The notes under the pieces were generated by a model, which made no database searches, was not told the DNA's origin, and was given only the letters and a program-made list of their open reading frames with translations. Made by a program: the position numbers and the translations under genes. From assembly GCA_016711325.1 (NCBI GenBank), contig JADJTH010000001.1, positions 558,001-622,000 on the forward strand: 64,000 bases of DNA, in the 5' to 3' direction. The stretch comes from Nigerium sp. (GTDB lineage Bacteria; Actinomycetota; Actinomycetes; Propionibacteriales; Propionibacteriaceae). Of the stretch, positions 46,656-54,281 are shown one piece after another (position 1 is the first letter of the stretch; the number at the start of each line of letters is the position of its first letter).

Positions 46656-47027
46656 ATGGTGCCGGGGTACGACAGTGCGGATTCACCGCCGGGGGCAAAC
46701 GCCGACGCCAGGATCGTGTTGGCCCGGTTGCTCGAGCTCGGCGTGCGTGAGGTTGACGGTCCGCAGATCTTGTCAGCATGGATCGATCGCAGCGACGCGG
46801 TGGCCGTTGTTTACGTGGACCTACGGCAGCCGGATCGGTTGTATGGGCTGCGCCGGTCCTTCCCGCCCCATTGTCGGGATGACGATCCAGGGTCGACCGG
46901 CGAGGAGATGTGGATGACGATGGTCGAGCCGATCGGTGGCGCGAGCGTGGTGTGGAGCAACGGCGTGCTTTGGCACGGACATGTCCAGGGCGTCAGCTGG
47001 CTTCAAGAGGGTCATGACGAGAATTAG
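46656..47027 (+). CDS. Hypothetical protein
   Basis: 123-residue soluble protein with no family I recognise. It is acidic, with a central RLLELGVREVDGPQILSAWIDRSDAVAVVYVDL segment suggesting an alpha/beta fold, and a Trp-rich end. ATG 46656 has GGGAGG 8 nt upstream; ATG 46611 is less supported. It lies between a regulator operon and the first toxin-antitoxin copy. Confidence 0.55.
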   Translation: MVPGYDSADSPPGANADARIVLARLLELGVREVDGPQILSAWIDRSDAVAVVYVDLRQPDRLYGLRRSFPPHCRDDDPGSTGEEMWMTMVEPIGGASVVWSNGVLWHGHVQGVSWLQEGHDEN

Positions 47028-47080
47028 TGCAGCTGTCGACGCACGCTTCTGCCGCCGGTCGCGCGGACTGTGCGGGTTCG

Positions 47081-47442
47081 TCAGTGCCAGAAGGCCAGGA
47101 GGGATGCTGCCTGCTCGTAGGACACCGCGCCGCTGGCCATGGCGATGACGAGGTCGTAGGCCTCGTCATCGGGCGCGTCGAGAACAACGTCGTTGAGGCC
47201 GTAGAACACCACGACGGCGAGCCAACCCAGACGCTTGTTTCCGTCAACCAGGGCATGGTTTCGGACCACTGATTCCAGCAGGACCGCTGCCTTGGTGTCC
47301 AAGCCTGCGTAGGCGTCGCGTCCGAACACAGTGACGCGAGGTCGGTGCACCGCAGAGTCGAGCAGGCCGATGTCGCGGAGGGGCCGACACCAAGGTCGTC
47401 GACCAGGGTCAGGACGTCCTCGAGGGACAGGTACTCGATCAC
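47081..47442 (-). pseudogene. Doc-type toxin, frameshifted (copy 1)
   Basis: The frame begins at GTG 47442 (IEYLSLEDVLTLVDDLGVG), overlapping the antitoxin stop. It is broken at 47380-47383, where four G replace the five in copy 2. The rest continues in another frame with the Fic/Doc motif NHALVDGNKRLGW and the C-terminus. The full-length toxin cannot be made from this copy. A GTG at 47350 could start an 89-residue fragment that keeps the Fic motif. Confidence 0.88.
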
Positions 47443-47642
47443 TGGCCGAGTCGGTCCAGCAGGTCGGCGTAACGTGAGCGTGCGGCTGCAGAGAGCCGGC
47501 TCACCTTGTCTTCGCGGACGCGCCGAGCGGCGGCCTCGCGGATCGCTCGAACGGTCGCCTCCTGCTTGCTGACGCCCTCTGCTTCGGCGAGCAGGGCGAG
47601 TGCCTTCTCGTCCTCGGGTTCCAGTCGCAACGTCATGGCCAT
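47439..47642 (-). CDS. Ribbon-helix-helix antitoxin (copy 1, intact)
   Basis: 67-residue antitoxin. The N-terminal strand MTLRLEPEDEK and helices up to about residue 45 form a CopG/Arc-like ribbon-helix-helix; the basic C-terminus should bind the Doc toxin. TAGCAT is 6 nt before ATG 47642, so it is probably leaderless, and a 13-bp palindrome overlaps this -10. The stop overlaps the toxin start (GTGA). Its own toxin is broken, but it could neutralise the toxin of copy 2. Confidence 0.85.
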   Translation of the reverse strand: MAMTLRLEPEDEKALALLAEAEGVSKQEATVRAIREAAARRVREDKVSRLSAAARSRYADLLDRLGQ

Positions 47643-47652
47643 GACGCCATGC

Positions 47653-47665
47653 TACCAGTCTGGTA
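47653..47665 (-). promoter_or_regulatory. Palindromic operator of the antitoxin promoter
   Basis: TACCAGTCTGGTA, a perfect palindrome with a central base, overlaps the TAGCAT -10 (47654-47649). An identical site is at 49203-49215 before copy 2. It is the likely autoregulatory site of the ribbon-helix-helix protein. Confidence 0.65.
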
Positions 47666-47819
47666 TCACTCGCTCATGCCGCCTGCGGTGTGCCGTCCCA
47701 GTTGGACCATTGCAGCTTGGATTCCCCGAGCCCAAAGTCCAGCCGGGTGCCCGGTGTCGGGTGCCCGTAGGCCCGGCTGCCCTGCTTGGGCGTCCGTGGG
47801 CCCCGCTACCGTGGCGGGC

Positions 47820-48473
47820 ATGGAACCGAACGCCTTGGCCGCCATCCTTGCCGCAGGAGCAGCCATCCTCTCAGTGGTCGTGTCGATCGTGTTCGGCGTC
47901 CTGAATGCCCGCTTCGCTAACCGGTCCGCCGTTGCCGCTGAGGAAGCGCAACGACTCGCTGGCCGCCAGTTGGAGGCTGGGGTTTTGGCGACTGAGCAGG
48001 CCTTGCAGCCCTACTTATGGGCCGACCTGCGACCGCGGGCCGATGGGAGCCTCCTGGTCCTCCACATCGGGAACAGCGGACCGACGGTGGCGACGCACGT
48101 GCGGGTCCGTTTTGACCCGCCCCTCGCCGAATTGGCCGAGGAGGACCGGCGCGAACGCATGATGACGACAGACGCGGCACTGGCGGACGGGCTAACCTCG
48201 CTGGCGCCAGGCCGCACGCTGGAGTGGACCCTGGGCCTCGCCGGTGTCCTCGTACCGGCTGACGAGCCCGCGCCGTCGGTGCGGGTGACGATCGACGCTG
48301 ATGGCCCGTACGGCTCCCTCCCGACTCTGATGTACGCGATCGACCTGGAGCAGGTGAAGTATTCAAGCGGCCGGGGTGAGGGGTTGGGGCTGATCGAGCG
48401 GGCGATCAATTCGGTCGCTCAAGAGGCGAAGCAACTGCGCCAGACCGTCCGCTCCCTTGGCGACTCCGAGTAG
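47820..48473 (+). CDS. Hypothetical single-pass membrane protein
   Basis: 217-residue protein with an N-terminal hydrophobic helix (about residues 5-29), a short charged helix and a beta-rich domain (LWADLRPRADGSLLVLHIGNSGPTVATHV). The pattern is common in actinobacterial proteins of unknown function. TACCGT stands 7 nt before ATG 47820, so expression is probably leaderless. It is the only gene between the two toxin-antitoxin copies. Confidence 0.65.
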   Translation: MEPNALAAILAAGAAILSVVVSIVFGVLNARFANRSAVAAEEAQRLAGRQLEAGVLATEQALQPYLWADLRPRADGSLLVLHIGNSGPTVATHVRVRFDPPLAELAEEDRRERMMTTDAALADGLTSLAPGRTLEWTLGLAGVLVPADEPAPSVRVTIDADGPYGSLPTLMYAIDLEQVKYSSGRGEGLGLIERAINSVAQEAKQLRQTVRSLGDSE

Positions 48474-48628
48474 ACCGGCAAACGCGACCACCGAGGGACC
48501 CGATGTGCGCCGAGGATCCGCCGATCTCCCAAGCGTCATCGACGCGCTCGTCGGTCCTCCCTGCCCTCGTCAGCGACCCAAACCGAACGTCCGCATTTGC
48601 CGCCGGTCGCGCGGACTGTGCGGGTTCG

Positions 48629-48991
48629 TCAGTGCCAGAAGGCCAGGAGGGATGCTGCCTGCTCGTAGGACACCGCGCCGCTGGCCATGGCGATGACGAG
48701 GTCGTAGGCCTCGTCATCGGGCGCGTCGAGAACAACGTCGTTGAGGCCGTAGAACACCACGACGGCGAGCCAACCCAGACGCTTGTTCCCGTCAACCAGG
48801 GCATGGTTTCGGACCACTGATTCCAGCAGGACCGCTGCCTTGGTGTCCAAGCCTGCGTAGGCGTCGCGTCCGAACACAGTGACGCGAGGTCGGTGCACCG
48901 CAGAGTCGAGCAGGCCGATGTCGCGGAGGGGGCCGACACCAAGGTCGTCGACCAGGGTCAGGACGTCCTCGAGGGACAGGTACTCGATCAC
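48629..48991 (-). CDS. doc: Doc-type (Fic fold) toxin, intact copy 2
   Basis: 120-residue toxin with the Doc motif NHALVDGNKRLGW (about residues 64-76). Doc phosphorylates elongation factor Tu and stops translation in the P1 system. GTG 48991 overlaps the antitoxin's normal stop. Because the antitoxin upstream is frameshifted, the toxin frame is also open back to 49192, so a 187-residue fusion product could be made. Toxicity control must then come from copy 1 or elsewhere. Confidence 0.85.
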   Translation of the reverse strand: MIEYLSLEDVLTLVDDLGVGPLRDIGLLDSAVHRPRVTVFGRDAYAGLDTKAAVLLESVVRNHALVDGNKRLGWLAVVVFYGLNDVVLDAPDDEAYDLVIAMASGAVSYEQAASLLAFWH

Positions 48992-49192
48992 TGGCCGAGT
49001 CGGTCCAGCAGGTCGGCGTAACGTGAGCGTGCGGCTGCAGAGAGCCGGCTCACCTTGTCTTCGCGGACGCGCCGAGCGGCGGCCTCGCGGATCGCCTCGA
49101 ACGGTCGCCTCCTGCTTGCTGACGCCCTCTGCTTCGGCGAGCAGGGCGAGTGCCTTCTCGTCCTCGGGTTCCAGTCGCAACGTCATGGCCAT
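48988..49192 (-). pseudogene. Ribbon-helix-helix antitoxin, frameshifted (copy 2)
   Basis: Identical to the copy 1 antitoxin for 32 residues (to QEATVR), then an extra base near 49097 shifts the frame. The new frame runs into the Doc toxin frame without a stop. The ribbon strand remains, but the second helix and toxin-binding tail are lost, so DNA binding and neutralisation are both doubtful. Confidence 0.88.
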
Positions 49193-49274
49193 GACGCCAT
49201 GCTACCAGTCTGGTATCACTCGCTCATGCCGCTCCTGGTGTGATCTGGATGGGTGAAGATCGACCGAGATAAGC

Positions 49275-49308
49275 TTGACGGTGGTACTGCCCGCGGTACC
49301 ATATCACT
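49275..49308 (+). promoter_or_regulatory. hicAB promoter with operator-like repeat
   Basis: TTGACG (49275-49280) and TACCAT (49297-49302) are 16 bp apart, with GTG 49309 six nt after the -10 (leaderless). GGTAC ... GTACC flanks the spacer and could be an operator. Confidence 0.65.
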
Positions 49309-49554
49309 GTGGCGACCGTCGACAAGCTCCTGGCAGCGATACGGAAGAACCCACAGAACGTGCGCTACGACGACCTCCACAAGGTCTGCGAGCACTACTT
49401 CGGTCCGCCCCGCAGAAACGGCGGATCACACGCGGTGTTCAAGACCCCTTGGCCCGGTGATCCGCGGGTGAACATCCAGAACAGCAACGGCCAGGCCAAG
49501 CCTTACCAGGTGCGGCAGGTGCTGGCCGCGATCGACAAGAAGGAGGCGAAGTGA
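49309..49554 (+). CDS. hicA: HicA-type toxin
   Basis: 81-residue protein with a double-stranded-RNA-binding-like fold and the catalytic histidine in NGGSHAVFKTPWPGDPRVNIQ. HicA toxins cleave mRNA. The TGA stop shares a base with the ATG of hicB. Toxin-first order is normal for hicAB. It is slightly longer than minimal HicA proteins. Confidence 0.88.
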   Translation: MATVDKLLAAIRKNPQNVRYDDLHKVCEHYFGPPRRNGGSHAVFKTPWPGDPRVNIQNSNGQAKPYQVRQVLAAIDKKEAK

Positions 49555-49901
49555 TGTCCCACACCGAAACGGCCGACGTGTCCCGCTACACCTACCGAGT
49601 GACGTGGTCGGTCGAAGACGACGAGTTCGTCGCCACCTGCGCCGAGTTCCCCTCGCTGTCGTGGCTCGCCGACTCCCAGCCAGCTGCCCTGCAGGGGCTG
49701 GTTGACCTGATCGCAGACACCGTGGCCGACCTGGTGGCGGAGAGTGAGGCCGTCCCCGAACCGCTGTCGGAGCGGAGCTACTCGGGCAAGTTCAACCTCC
49801 GGGTCGGGGAAAGCCTGCACCGCCGCCTCGCGATCCAAGCTGCCGAAGAGCACCTCAGCCTCAACCAGTACGTCGTGCAACGCCTCTCAGAGGCCTCCTG
49901 A
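49554..49901 (+). CDS. hicB: HicB-type antitoxin
   Basis: 115-residue antitoxin. The N-terminal degenerate RNase H-like domain (YRVTWSVEDDEFVATCAEFPSLSWLA) binds HicA, and the C-terminal ribbon-helix-helix (FNLRVGESLHRRLAIQAAEEHLSLNQYVVQRL) binds DNA. AAGGAGG lies 7 nt before ATG 49554. It is followed directly by a degenerate palindromic repeat. Confidence 0.88.
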   Translation: MSHTETADVSRYTYRVTWSVEDDEFVATCAEFPSLSWLADSQPAALQGLVDLIADTVADLVAESEAVPEPLSERSYSGKFNLRVGESLHRRLAIQAAEEHLSLNQYVVQRLSEAS

Positions 49902-49910
49902 GCCACCTCT

Positions 49911-49960
49911 GGAACATCCGCAATTGCCGCGCGTGGCACGCCGTTCGGTACCCGCAGTCA
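49911..49960 (+). repeat. Dispersed palindromic repeat, degenerate copy
   Basis: The left arm GAACATCCGCAATTGCCGC is well kept; the core is shortened to GCGTGGC ... GGTACCCG. Confidence 0.6.
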
Positions 49961-50003
49961 GCTCGCAAGACCGGATGGGAACGTGCGGGCTGAGCAAGGG
50001 CGA

Positions 50004-50684
50004 TCAAAGAGAGATCGCACCACGGACGCGGTGGCCGACGGCGATCGACTCACCCGAGATAGCTCCTGTCCGAGGTGACACCAGGAAGGCGATCAGGTCC
50101 GCGATTTGGTCGGGGCTCGACTCCCCGCCACGGCCCGGCGCGACCTCTGCCGAGGGGGACGCCGACACCATCCCAGGGTTCACGATGTTGACCGTGACCC
50201 CCGAGCCGGCGACAGCATCAGCCAAGTTCTTGGCGGCGACGATCAAGGCAGCGTTGCGCACCGAGCCGGTCACATTCCCCGTGAAGAAGGCGTTCTGGCC
50301 ACTCACACCCACGATGCGCCCGTACCCGGCTCCTGTCATGATCGGCAACGCGGCGTTCGCCACCCGAAGGAAGGCCATTGCCTTCGCGTCGATGGCGGAG
50401 AGTACTTGGTCGGGATCAGCGTGACGCGAGGCATCGAGGCTCTGGGCGCTCGGTGCAGCGGCGACCACGACCGCGTCGAGACGACCATGCTGCTCAACTA
50501 CCGCGGCGAGCGCCCGGGTCACCGACTCCGCGTCACTCGCATCCATGGTGACGCCGTCCTCAGCACGCCGGGATGCGGGGACCACCGTGGCACCTTCTGT
50601 TCGCAGCCGTTCGACGACCTTTCGCCCGATCAGCCCTGTCCCGCCCACCACCAGCACGACCCGTCCACCCAGCTCAAGATCCAT
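50004..50684 (-). CDS. SDR-fold protein lacking the catalytic Tyr/Lys
   Basis: 226-residue Rossmann-fold protein with VVGGTGLIGRKVVERL at the N-terminus. The middle and C-terminal sections (NIVNPGMVS, AISGESIAVG) fit SDR enzymes. At the catalytic helix YxxxK is replaced by GSVRN, so ordinary oxidoreductase activity is doubtful. TACGCT is 7 nt before ATG 50684 (leaderless). It could be a regulatory or binding protein. Confidence 0.75.
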   Translation of the reverse strand: MDLELGGRVVLVVGGTGLIGRKVVERLRTEGATVVPASRRAEDGVTMDASDAESVTRALAAVVEQHGRLDAVVVAAAPSAQSLDASRHADPDQVLSAIDAKAMAFLRVANAALPIMTGAGYGRIVGVSGQNAFFTGNVTGSVRNAALIVAAKNLADAVAGSGVTVNIVNPGMVSASPSAEVAPGRGGESSPDQIADLIAFLVSPRTGAISGESIAVGHRVRGAISL

Positions 50685-50904
50685 ACACGGCAGCGTAGGG
50701 GGGTATGGCGGGTTGACGGCGACGGTTTCCACCACTCATCCGATCATGCCGCACTTAAGGGGGCAACGCTCGCCTGGATCTGGCTCCCGGCTTGGTCAAG
50801 GGCGGCTGTGGGTCCGGTCTCGCTCGGTCTTCCGGGCCTGTGAGGCGTAGCGTGGGTGTCGCGGGTCCGGAAAGCGCGTAACGCCGAGACCGGGGAAGGA
50901 CAGC

Positions 50905-51603
50905 ATGGTCGGCAAAATCCGCAGGATCGACTTCGGGGTCAACTGCTATCTCATTGATGTTGAAGGCGGCTACGTCCTCATCGACACGAGCTTCCCGAAC
51001 AAGCGTGACAAGCTCGACGCCGAACTTGCTGCAGCAGGTTGCGGGCCTGATGATCTGCGCCTCATCGTCCTGACCCACGGCGATGTCGATCATGCGGGCA
51101 ACTGTGCACATCTTCACAGTACTCACCATGCCCCCATTGCGATCCATCGCCAAGATGCCGAGATGGTCCGGAGCGGAGACATGACTGCCGGCCGGACGGA
51201 CAAGCCCGACAGGCACACTCTCGCGTTTCGGTTCCTGACATGGGCTTCTGGGCTGCTGTACAAGATCACCAAGACGGGTGCGAACTTCGAAGCCTTCGAG
51301 CCGGACATACTCCTGGAGGATGAGCAGGACCTCTCGGCCTACGGGCTCGACGCGCGGGTTGTACATCTTCCGGGTCACTCGAGTGGATCAATCGGCATCC
51401 TTGCGGGCGATGGGGGCCTGTTCTGTGGGGACCTGCTTGTGAACGTGATGAGACCTTCACTCCACTACTACATAGACGACTTGACCCAAGCGCACGAGAG
51501 CATCCGCAAGCTGAGCGGCCTCGGCGTCGAGACCGTCTACCCAGGGCATGGCAAACCGTTCCCGTCGAGCGAACTACCGATACCGGGCCGGCGATTCGGT
51601 TGA
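50905..51603 (+). CDS. Metallo-beta-lactamase-fold hydrolase
   Basis: 232-residue protein with the metal motif LTHGDVDHAG, a second His in HLPGHSSGSIG, Asp in FCGDLL and the final His in YPGHGKPF. The set is complete for a dinuclear zinc hydrolase such as glyoxalase II-like or lactonase enzymes. Substrate unknown. GGGAAGG precedes the ATG. Confidence 0.88.
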   Translation: MVGKIRRIDFGVNCYLIDVEGGYVLIDTSFPNKRDKLDAELAAAGCGPDDLRLIVLTHGDVDHAGNCAHLHSTHHAPIAIHRQDAEMVRSGDMTAGRTDKPDRHTLAFRFLTWASGLLYKITKTGANFEAFEPDILLEDEQDLSAYGLDARVVHLPGHSSGSIGILAGDGGLFCGDLLVNVMRPSLHYYIDDLTQAHESIRKLSGLGVETVYPGHGKPFPSSELPIPGRRFG

Positions 51604-51831
51604 TTCCAGCGGTCACGAGGAGCGAACACGTGCTTAGACTCAACAACCCCAAGGGTGCCTTCACCGCCGCCGGCTCGCGCCTCTCCATACGCCGAAAGGC
51701 AGGCCCCATGGGCCAGCTCGCAGTCGTCCGCTTCTGCCGCACCCGGTGCGCGCACCCTTGGTTTGCCCAGGTGGGTTCGTGTCGGATAGGGGGCGACCGT
51801 GGTGGACCGGCTACTGGGAGGAAGGCGGTGT

Positions 51832-52206
51832 TCAGGTGAGCATGAGGCCGAGCAGGATGGCTGGGGGGACTGCCTGGCCGAGTGCGCTCGCCCAGAGTCG
51901 CCGCTCGGAGACCAAGAGCACGGCTCCAAGGAAGACGTGGGCGGCGGCGACGAACAGCACCAGGGTTCGTCCTTCGGTGAGGTAGCCACGGGAGACGAGG
52001 ATGAGCCCGGTCGCGAGGCCGGCGGCCATGGTGATGTTGTAGAACCCGACGTTCACGGTCCACAGCCGGACCGCGTCACGGTCGCCGGGTTCGATCAGGA
52101 AGATCGGGTGGAGCCGGGGATCGCGGTACCGGAATGCTTCCAGCAGCCCGACGATGGTCAGGACCGCCGCGATGACGGCAGCCAGCACGTATTCGAGTGT
52201 GGTCAT
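51832..52206 (-). CDS. DUF1304 membrane protein
   Basis: 124-residue protein with four hydrophobic helices and the family pattern EAFRYRDPRLHPIFLI and NVGFYNITMAAGL. DUF1304 proteins are small four-helix membrane proteins of unknown function. GGAGGAGG is about 8-10 nt before ATG 52206. It follows the mycothiol-type gene in the same direction. Confidence 0.8.
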   Translation of the reverse strand: MTTLEYVLAAVIAAVLTIVGLLEAFRYRDPRLHPIFLIEPGDRDAVRLWTVNVGFYNITMAAGLATGLILVSRGYLTEGRTLVLFVAAAHVFLGAVLLVSERRLWASALGQAVPPAILLGLMLT

Positions 52207-52279
52207 GGGGTCTTGCCTCCTCCGGGGCGGGTGGTTGGCGGTCTTGTCGTGTGTCCCTGTTCGGGGGTGCCTGATCGGC

Positions 52280-52927
52280 TCAGCGTGGGGATGGGGATGA
52301 GGGGAGCAGGGGGACGCCGGGGCCGTGCAGGAGCGGGAGGGCGGCGTTGACCCGGCCGGTGGCGAGCAGGAGAAGCGCCACGGTCGTCCCGGCGATGAGG
52401 GGGCCGTCGCCGGCGGCCCAGTCGGCGTCCGTGGCCGTGAGCCGGTAGCCGGCCAGCCTCCGGCGGGCGTGGAACGGCCAGCCCATGGACCAGGCGCGCT
52501 GCAGGGCGTTGCGGGCGGCGTCCGGTGGTACGGGCAGGTCACGGTGCAGCGGCAGGGCCATGTCCTGGCCGTGCACGACGATGTCCATCGCCAGGTTCTG
52601 CACGGTGGTGACGCTGGGGAGTTCGCGCGACGCCGCCTGGTCGCGCAGTTCGGCGACGAGTTCGCTCGTGCTGTGCTGTTGGGCGTAGTGGCAGGCGATG
52701 TCGTGGTTGACCTGGTCGAGGGAGCCCCGGGCGCGGAGGACCATCGGCAGCATCCGCCCCAAGGACGGGGCGTGCGGCACCACGGCGAGGTGCGCGGCGA
52801 CGTCCTTGACCGTCCAGCCGTCGCACAGTGACGGGTGGGCCCATGCGTCGTCGGTGAGCGGCTCGAGGAAGGCGGCGACGCGGAGGCGCTGGTCCTCGAC
52901 GACACCCCACAGCTGGTTGGTGTTCAT
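52280..52927 (-). CDS. Maleylpyruvate isomerase/mycothiol-dependent family protein (DinB-like four-helix bundle)
   Basis: 215-residue protein starting MNTNQLWGVVEDQRLRVAAFL, with SLCDGWTVKDVAAHLAVVPHA, the N-terminal metal-binding helix pattern of actinobacterial maleylpyruvate isomerase-like proteins, and a later HGQDMALPL. Some members use mycothiol. The substrate is unknown. It is divergent from a MarR gene, and both share an operator region. Confidence 0.8.
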   Translation of the reverse strand: MNTNQLWGVVEDQRLRVAAFLEPLTDDAWAHPSLCDGWTVKDVAAHLAVVPHAPSLGRMLPMVLRARGSLDQVNHDIACHYAQQHSTSELVAELRDQAASRELPSVTTVQNLAMDIVVHGQDMALPLHRDLPVPPDAARNALQRAWSMGWPFHARRRLAGYRLTATDADWAAGDGPLIAGTTVALLLLATGRVNAALPLLHGPGVPLLPSSPSPR

Positions 52928-52945
52928 GGCGACCCCCTCACAAGG

Positions 52946-52988
52946 TTGGTCAGAGTGTCTGACCAGAATGATAGTCAGAGAGACTGTC
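52946..52988. promoter_or_regulatory. Double MarR-type operator between divergent genes
   Basis: GGTCAGA gtg TCTGACC (52948-52964) is a perfect 7-bp inverted repeat. A second, weaker copy AGTCAGAGAGACTGTC (52973-52988) follows. They cover a candidate plus-strand promoter (TTGGTC 52946, TGATAG 52969). Confidence 0.65.
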
Positions 52989-53008
52989 GATGTGCAAGGA
53001 TGATCTTC

Positions 53009-53458
53009 GTGCCCCCTGACTACGACGTGATGAACACCGGGTTGTTGCTCTACCTCCCGTACCGGTACCTGGAGGAGAGGGTGTTGGAGGCGCTGCGCGA
53101 GCAGGGGTATCCGATCACGGCGTCCCAAGCGCGGGTGTTCCAGCGGATCGGGCCGCACGGGAGCCGTCTGGTCGACCTGGCGGCGGCGACGTCCCTCACC
53201 AAACAGTCGGTCGGTTTCCTGGTCGACCAACTCGAGACCGCCGGGTACGTGACCCGCGAGCCGGACGCCCGGGACGCCCGCGCCCGCCTGGTGACGATCA
53301 CCCCGACCGGCCGCACGCTCGTCGAGGAAGGCGCCCGCATCGGCGCCGAGGTCGAACGGGAATGGGCCGACCTGCTGGGGGCCGACGACCTCGCCCAAAT
53401 GCGCCGTACCCTGGCGCGGCTGAGCGAACACACCGACCGCCACCCCGACCGCGCCTGA
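53009..53458 (+). CDS. MarR-family transcriptional regulator
   Basis: 149-residue regulator with a winged helix (GSRLVDLAAATSLTKQSVGFLVDQLETAGYVTREPDARDARARLVTITPTGR), including the conserved Asp-x-Arg wing. GTG 53009 has AAGGA 8 nt upstream; ATG 53000 overlaps that site. It probably represses itself and the divergent isomerase-like gene through the palindromes between them. Confidence 0.88.
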   Translation: MPPDYDVMNTGLLLYLPYRYLEERVLEALREQGYPITASQARVFQRIGPHGSRLVDLAAATSLTKQSVGFLVDQLETAGYVTREPDARDARARLVTITPTGRTLVEEGARIGAEVEREWADLLGADDLAQMRRTLARLSEHTDRHPDRA

Positions 53459-53577
53459 TCGGTCCAACGCCATCAAGGACCGCGCCTGACGAAGGACGCC
53501 AGCGGCACCGCTGCCCCCCACGGCCGCGTACTGGCCCCAGCCCAAGGATCCGATCGAGCACCCACCACAACTCGGCG

Positions 53578-53694
53578 GACATCCTGAATTGGTGCAGAGT
53601 ACGTGAGGGTAGCCTGTCGGTACCCGTGGCGCACACCCTGTTCTGCCGCAGAGTGCGCGAGGGAAGCCTGTCGGCTCCGGTACCCGAAGCGCAC
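53578..53694 (+). repeat. Dispersed palindromic repeats, tandem copies 2 and 3
   Basis: Two cores, 53599-53634 and 53653-53694, 54 bp apart, with the left arm GACATCCTGAATT before the first. Copy 3 keeps GTGCGCGAGGG ... TACCCGAAGCGCAC. A truncated hydrolase gene begins directly after. Confidence 0.8.
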
Positions 53695-53711
53695 GAGGGC
53701 GTGGTGTCGCG

Positions 53712-54194
53712 GCGCAGTGGCTGTTCTGCCCCCTGCTCGACGACCGCACGGCCCCGGATCGCACGCGCGACGCCGAGGCCCACCTCATCTGGACCAACCG
53801 CTCCAACCTGGTGGGGTGGCGCTCCTACCTGGGCCAAGTCTTCGGGACCGACGACGTGCCGCGCTACTCAGTCGCCGCCCGCCGCGAGGACCTCTCCGGG
53901 CTGCCGCCCGCGTGGCTGTACACCTCGCACATCGAGCTGTTCCACGATGAGGACGTCGCGTCCGCGCAACGACTGCGGGCCGCGGGCGTGGACACCACGC
54001 TGGAGGTGATCTCGGGGGCCCCACACGGCGTCGAGGCGTGGGCCGCGGACAGCGACATCGCTCGTGGACTCCTCGGCCGGGCGCGACGCTGGCTCGGCGG
54101 CACCTTGGGGTCGGTAGAGGCCCGCCCCCCTCCTGCATCCGGCTATCCAGGGAGCGGCTTGTGTGCATATCCACAGAAGCCGCGCTCTGGATAG
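53712..54194 (+). pseudogene. Alpha/beta hydrolase (esterase/lipase), C-terminal fragment
   Basis: The frame reads AQWLFCPLLDDR, NLVGWRSYLG, then the catalytic Asp region (LFHDEDVASAQRLRAAGV) and catalytic His (GAPHGVEAW). The N-terminal half with the HGGG oxyanion motif and GxSxG nucleophile is missing, cut where repeat copy 3 ends. No product with activity is possible. A hairpin (54142-54195, GCTATCCAG / CTGGATAGC) lies at its end. Confidence 0.8.
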
Positions 54195-54241
54195 CAGGCT
54201 GCAGACGGCCCCTTGCGCTTGCCCCCGAGTGCGCGTACCTT

Positions 54242-54254
54242 AACGATTATCGTT
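54242..54254. promoter_or_regulatory. Operator-like palindrome before the membrane-HTH gene
   Basis: AACGATTATCGTT is a perfect palindrome around one base, followed by a further TTATCG (54256-54261). The A+T-rich stretch contrasts with the surroundings and may be bound by the HTH domain of the next gene. Confidence 0.5.
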
Positions 54255-54281
54255 GTTATCGACACTCGTTAGGGACACGTG

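Larger units (their letters stand above)
47050..47682. repeat. Duplicated toxin-antitoxin block, copy 1 (633 bp)
   Basis: Nearly identical to 48598-49232, same orientation. The differences seen are one G lost at 47380-47383, one C fewer near 47548 and a T/C change near 47237. Identity starts at TGCCGCC and ends at CATGCCGC. These are the motifs that end the dispersed palindromic repeats. Confidence 0.92.
48598..49232. repeat. Duplicated toxin-antitoxin block, copy 2 (635 bp)
   Basis: Copy of 47050-47682, 1548 bp downstream in the same orientation. The left flank GAACGTCCGCATTTGCCGC (48585-48603) matches the left arm of the dispersed palindromic repeats, and the right border ends CATGCCGC. 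Confidence 0.92.

Noticed and set aside
51615..51831. Continuation of the metallo-hydrolase region as a further gene
   Set aside because: Only short frames without ribosome sites or domains between 51604 and the DUF1304 gene end.
53599..53694. CRISPR-like tandem repeat
   Set aside because: Only two units, imperfectly conserved, with strong palindromic cores and no cas genes.
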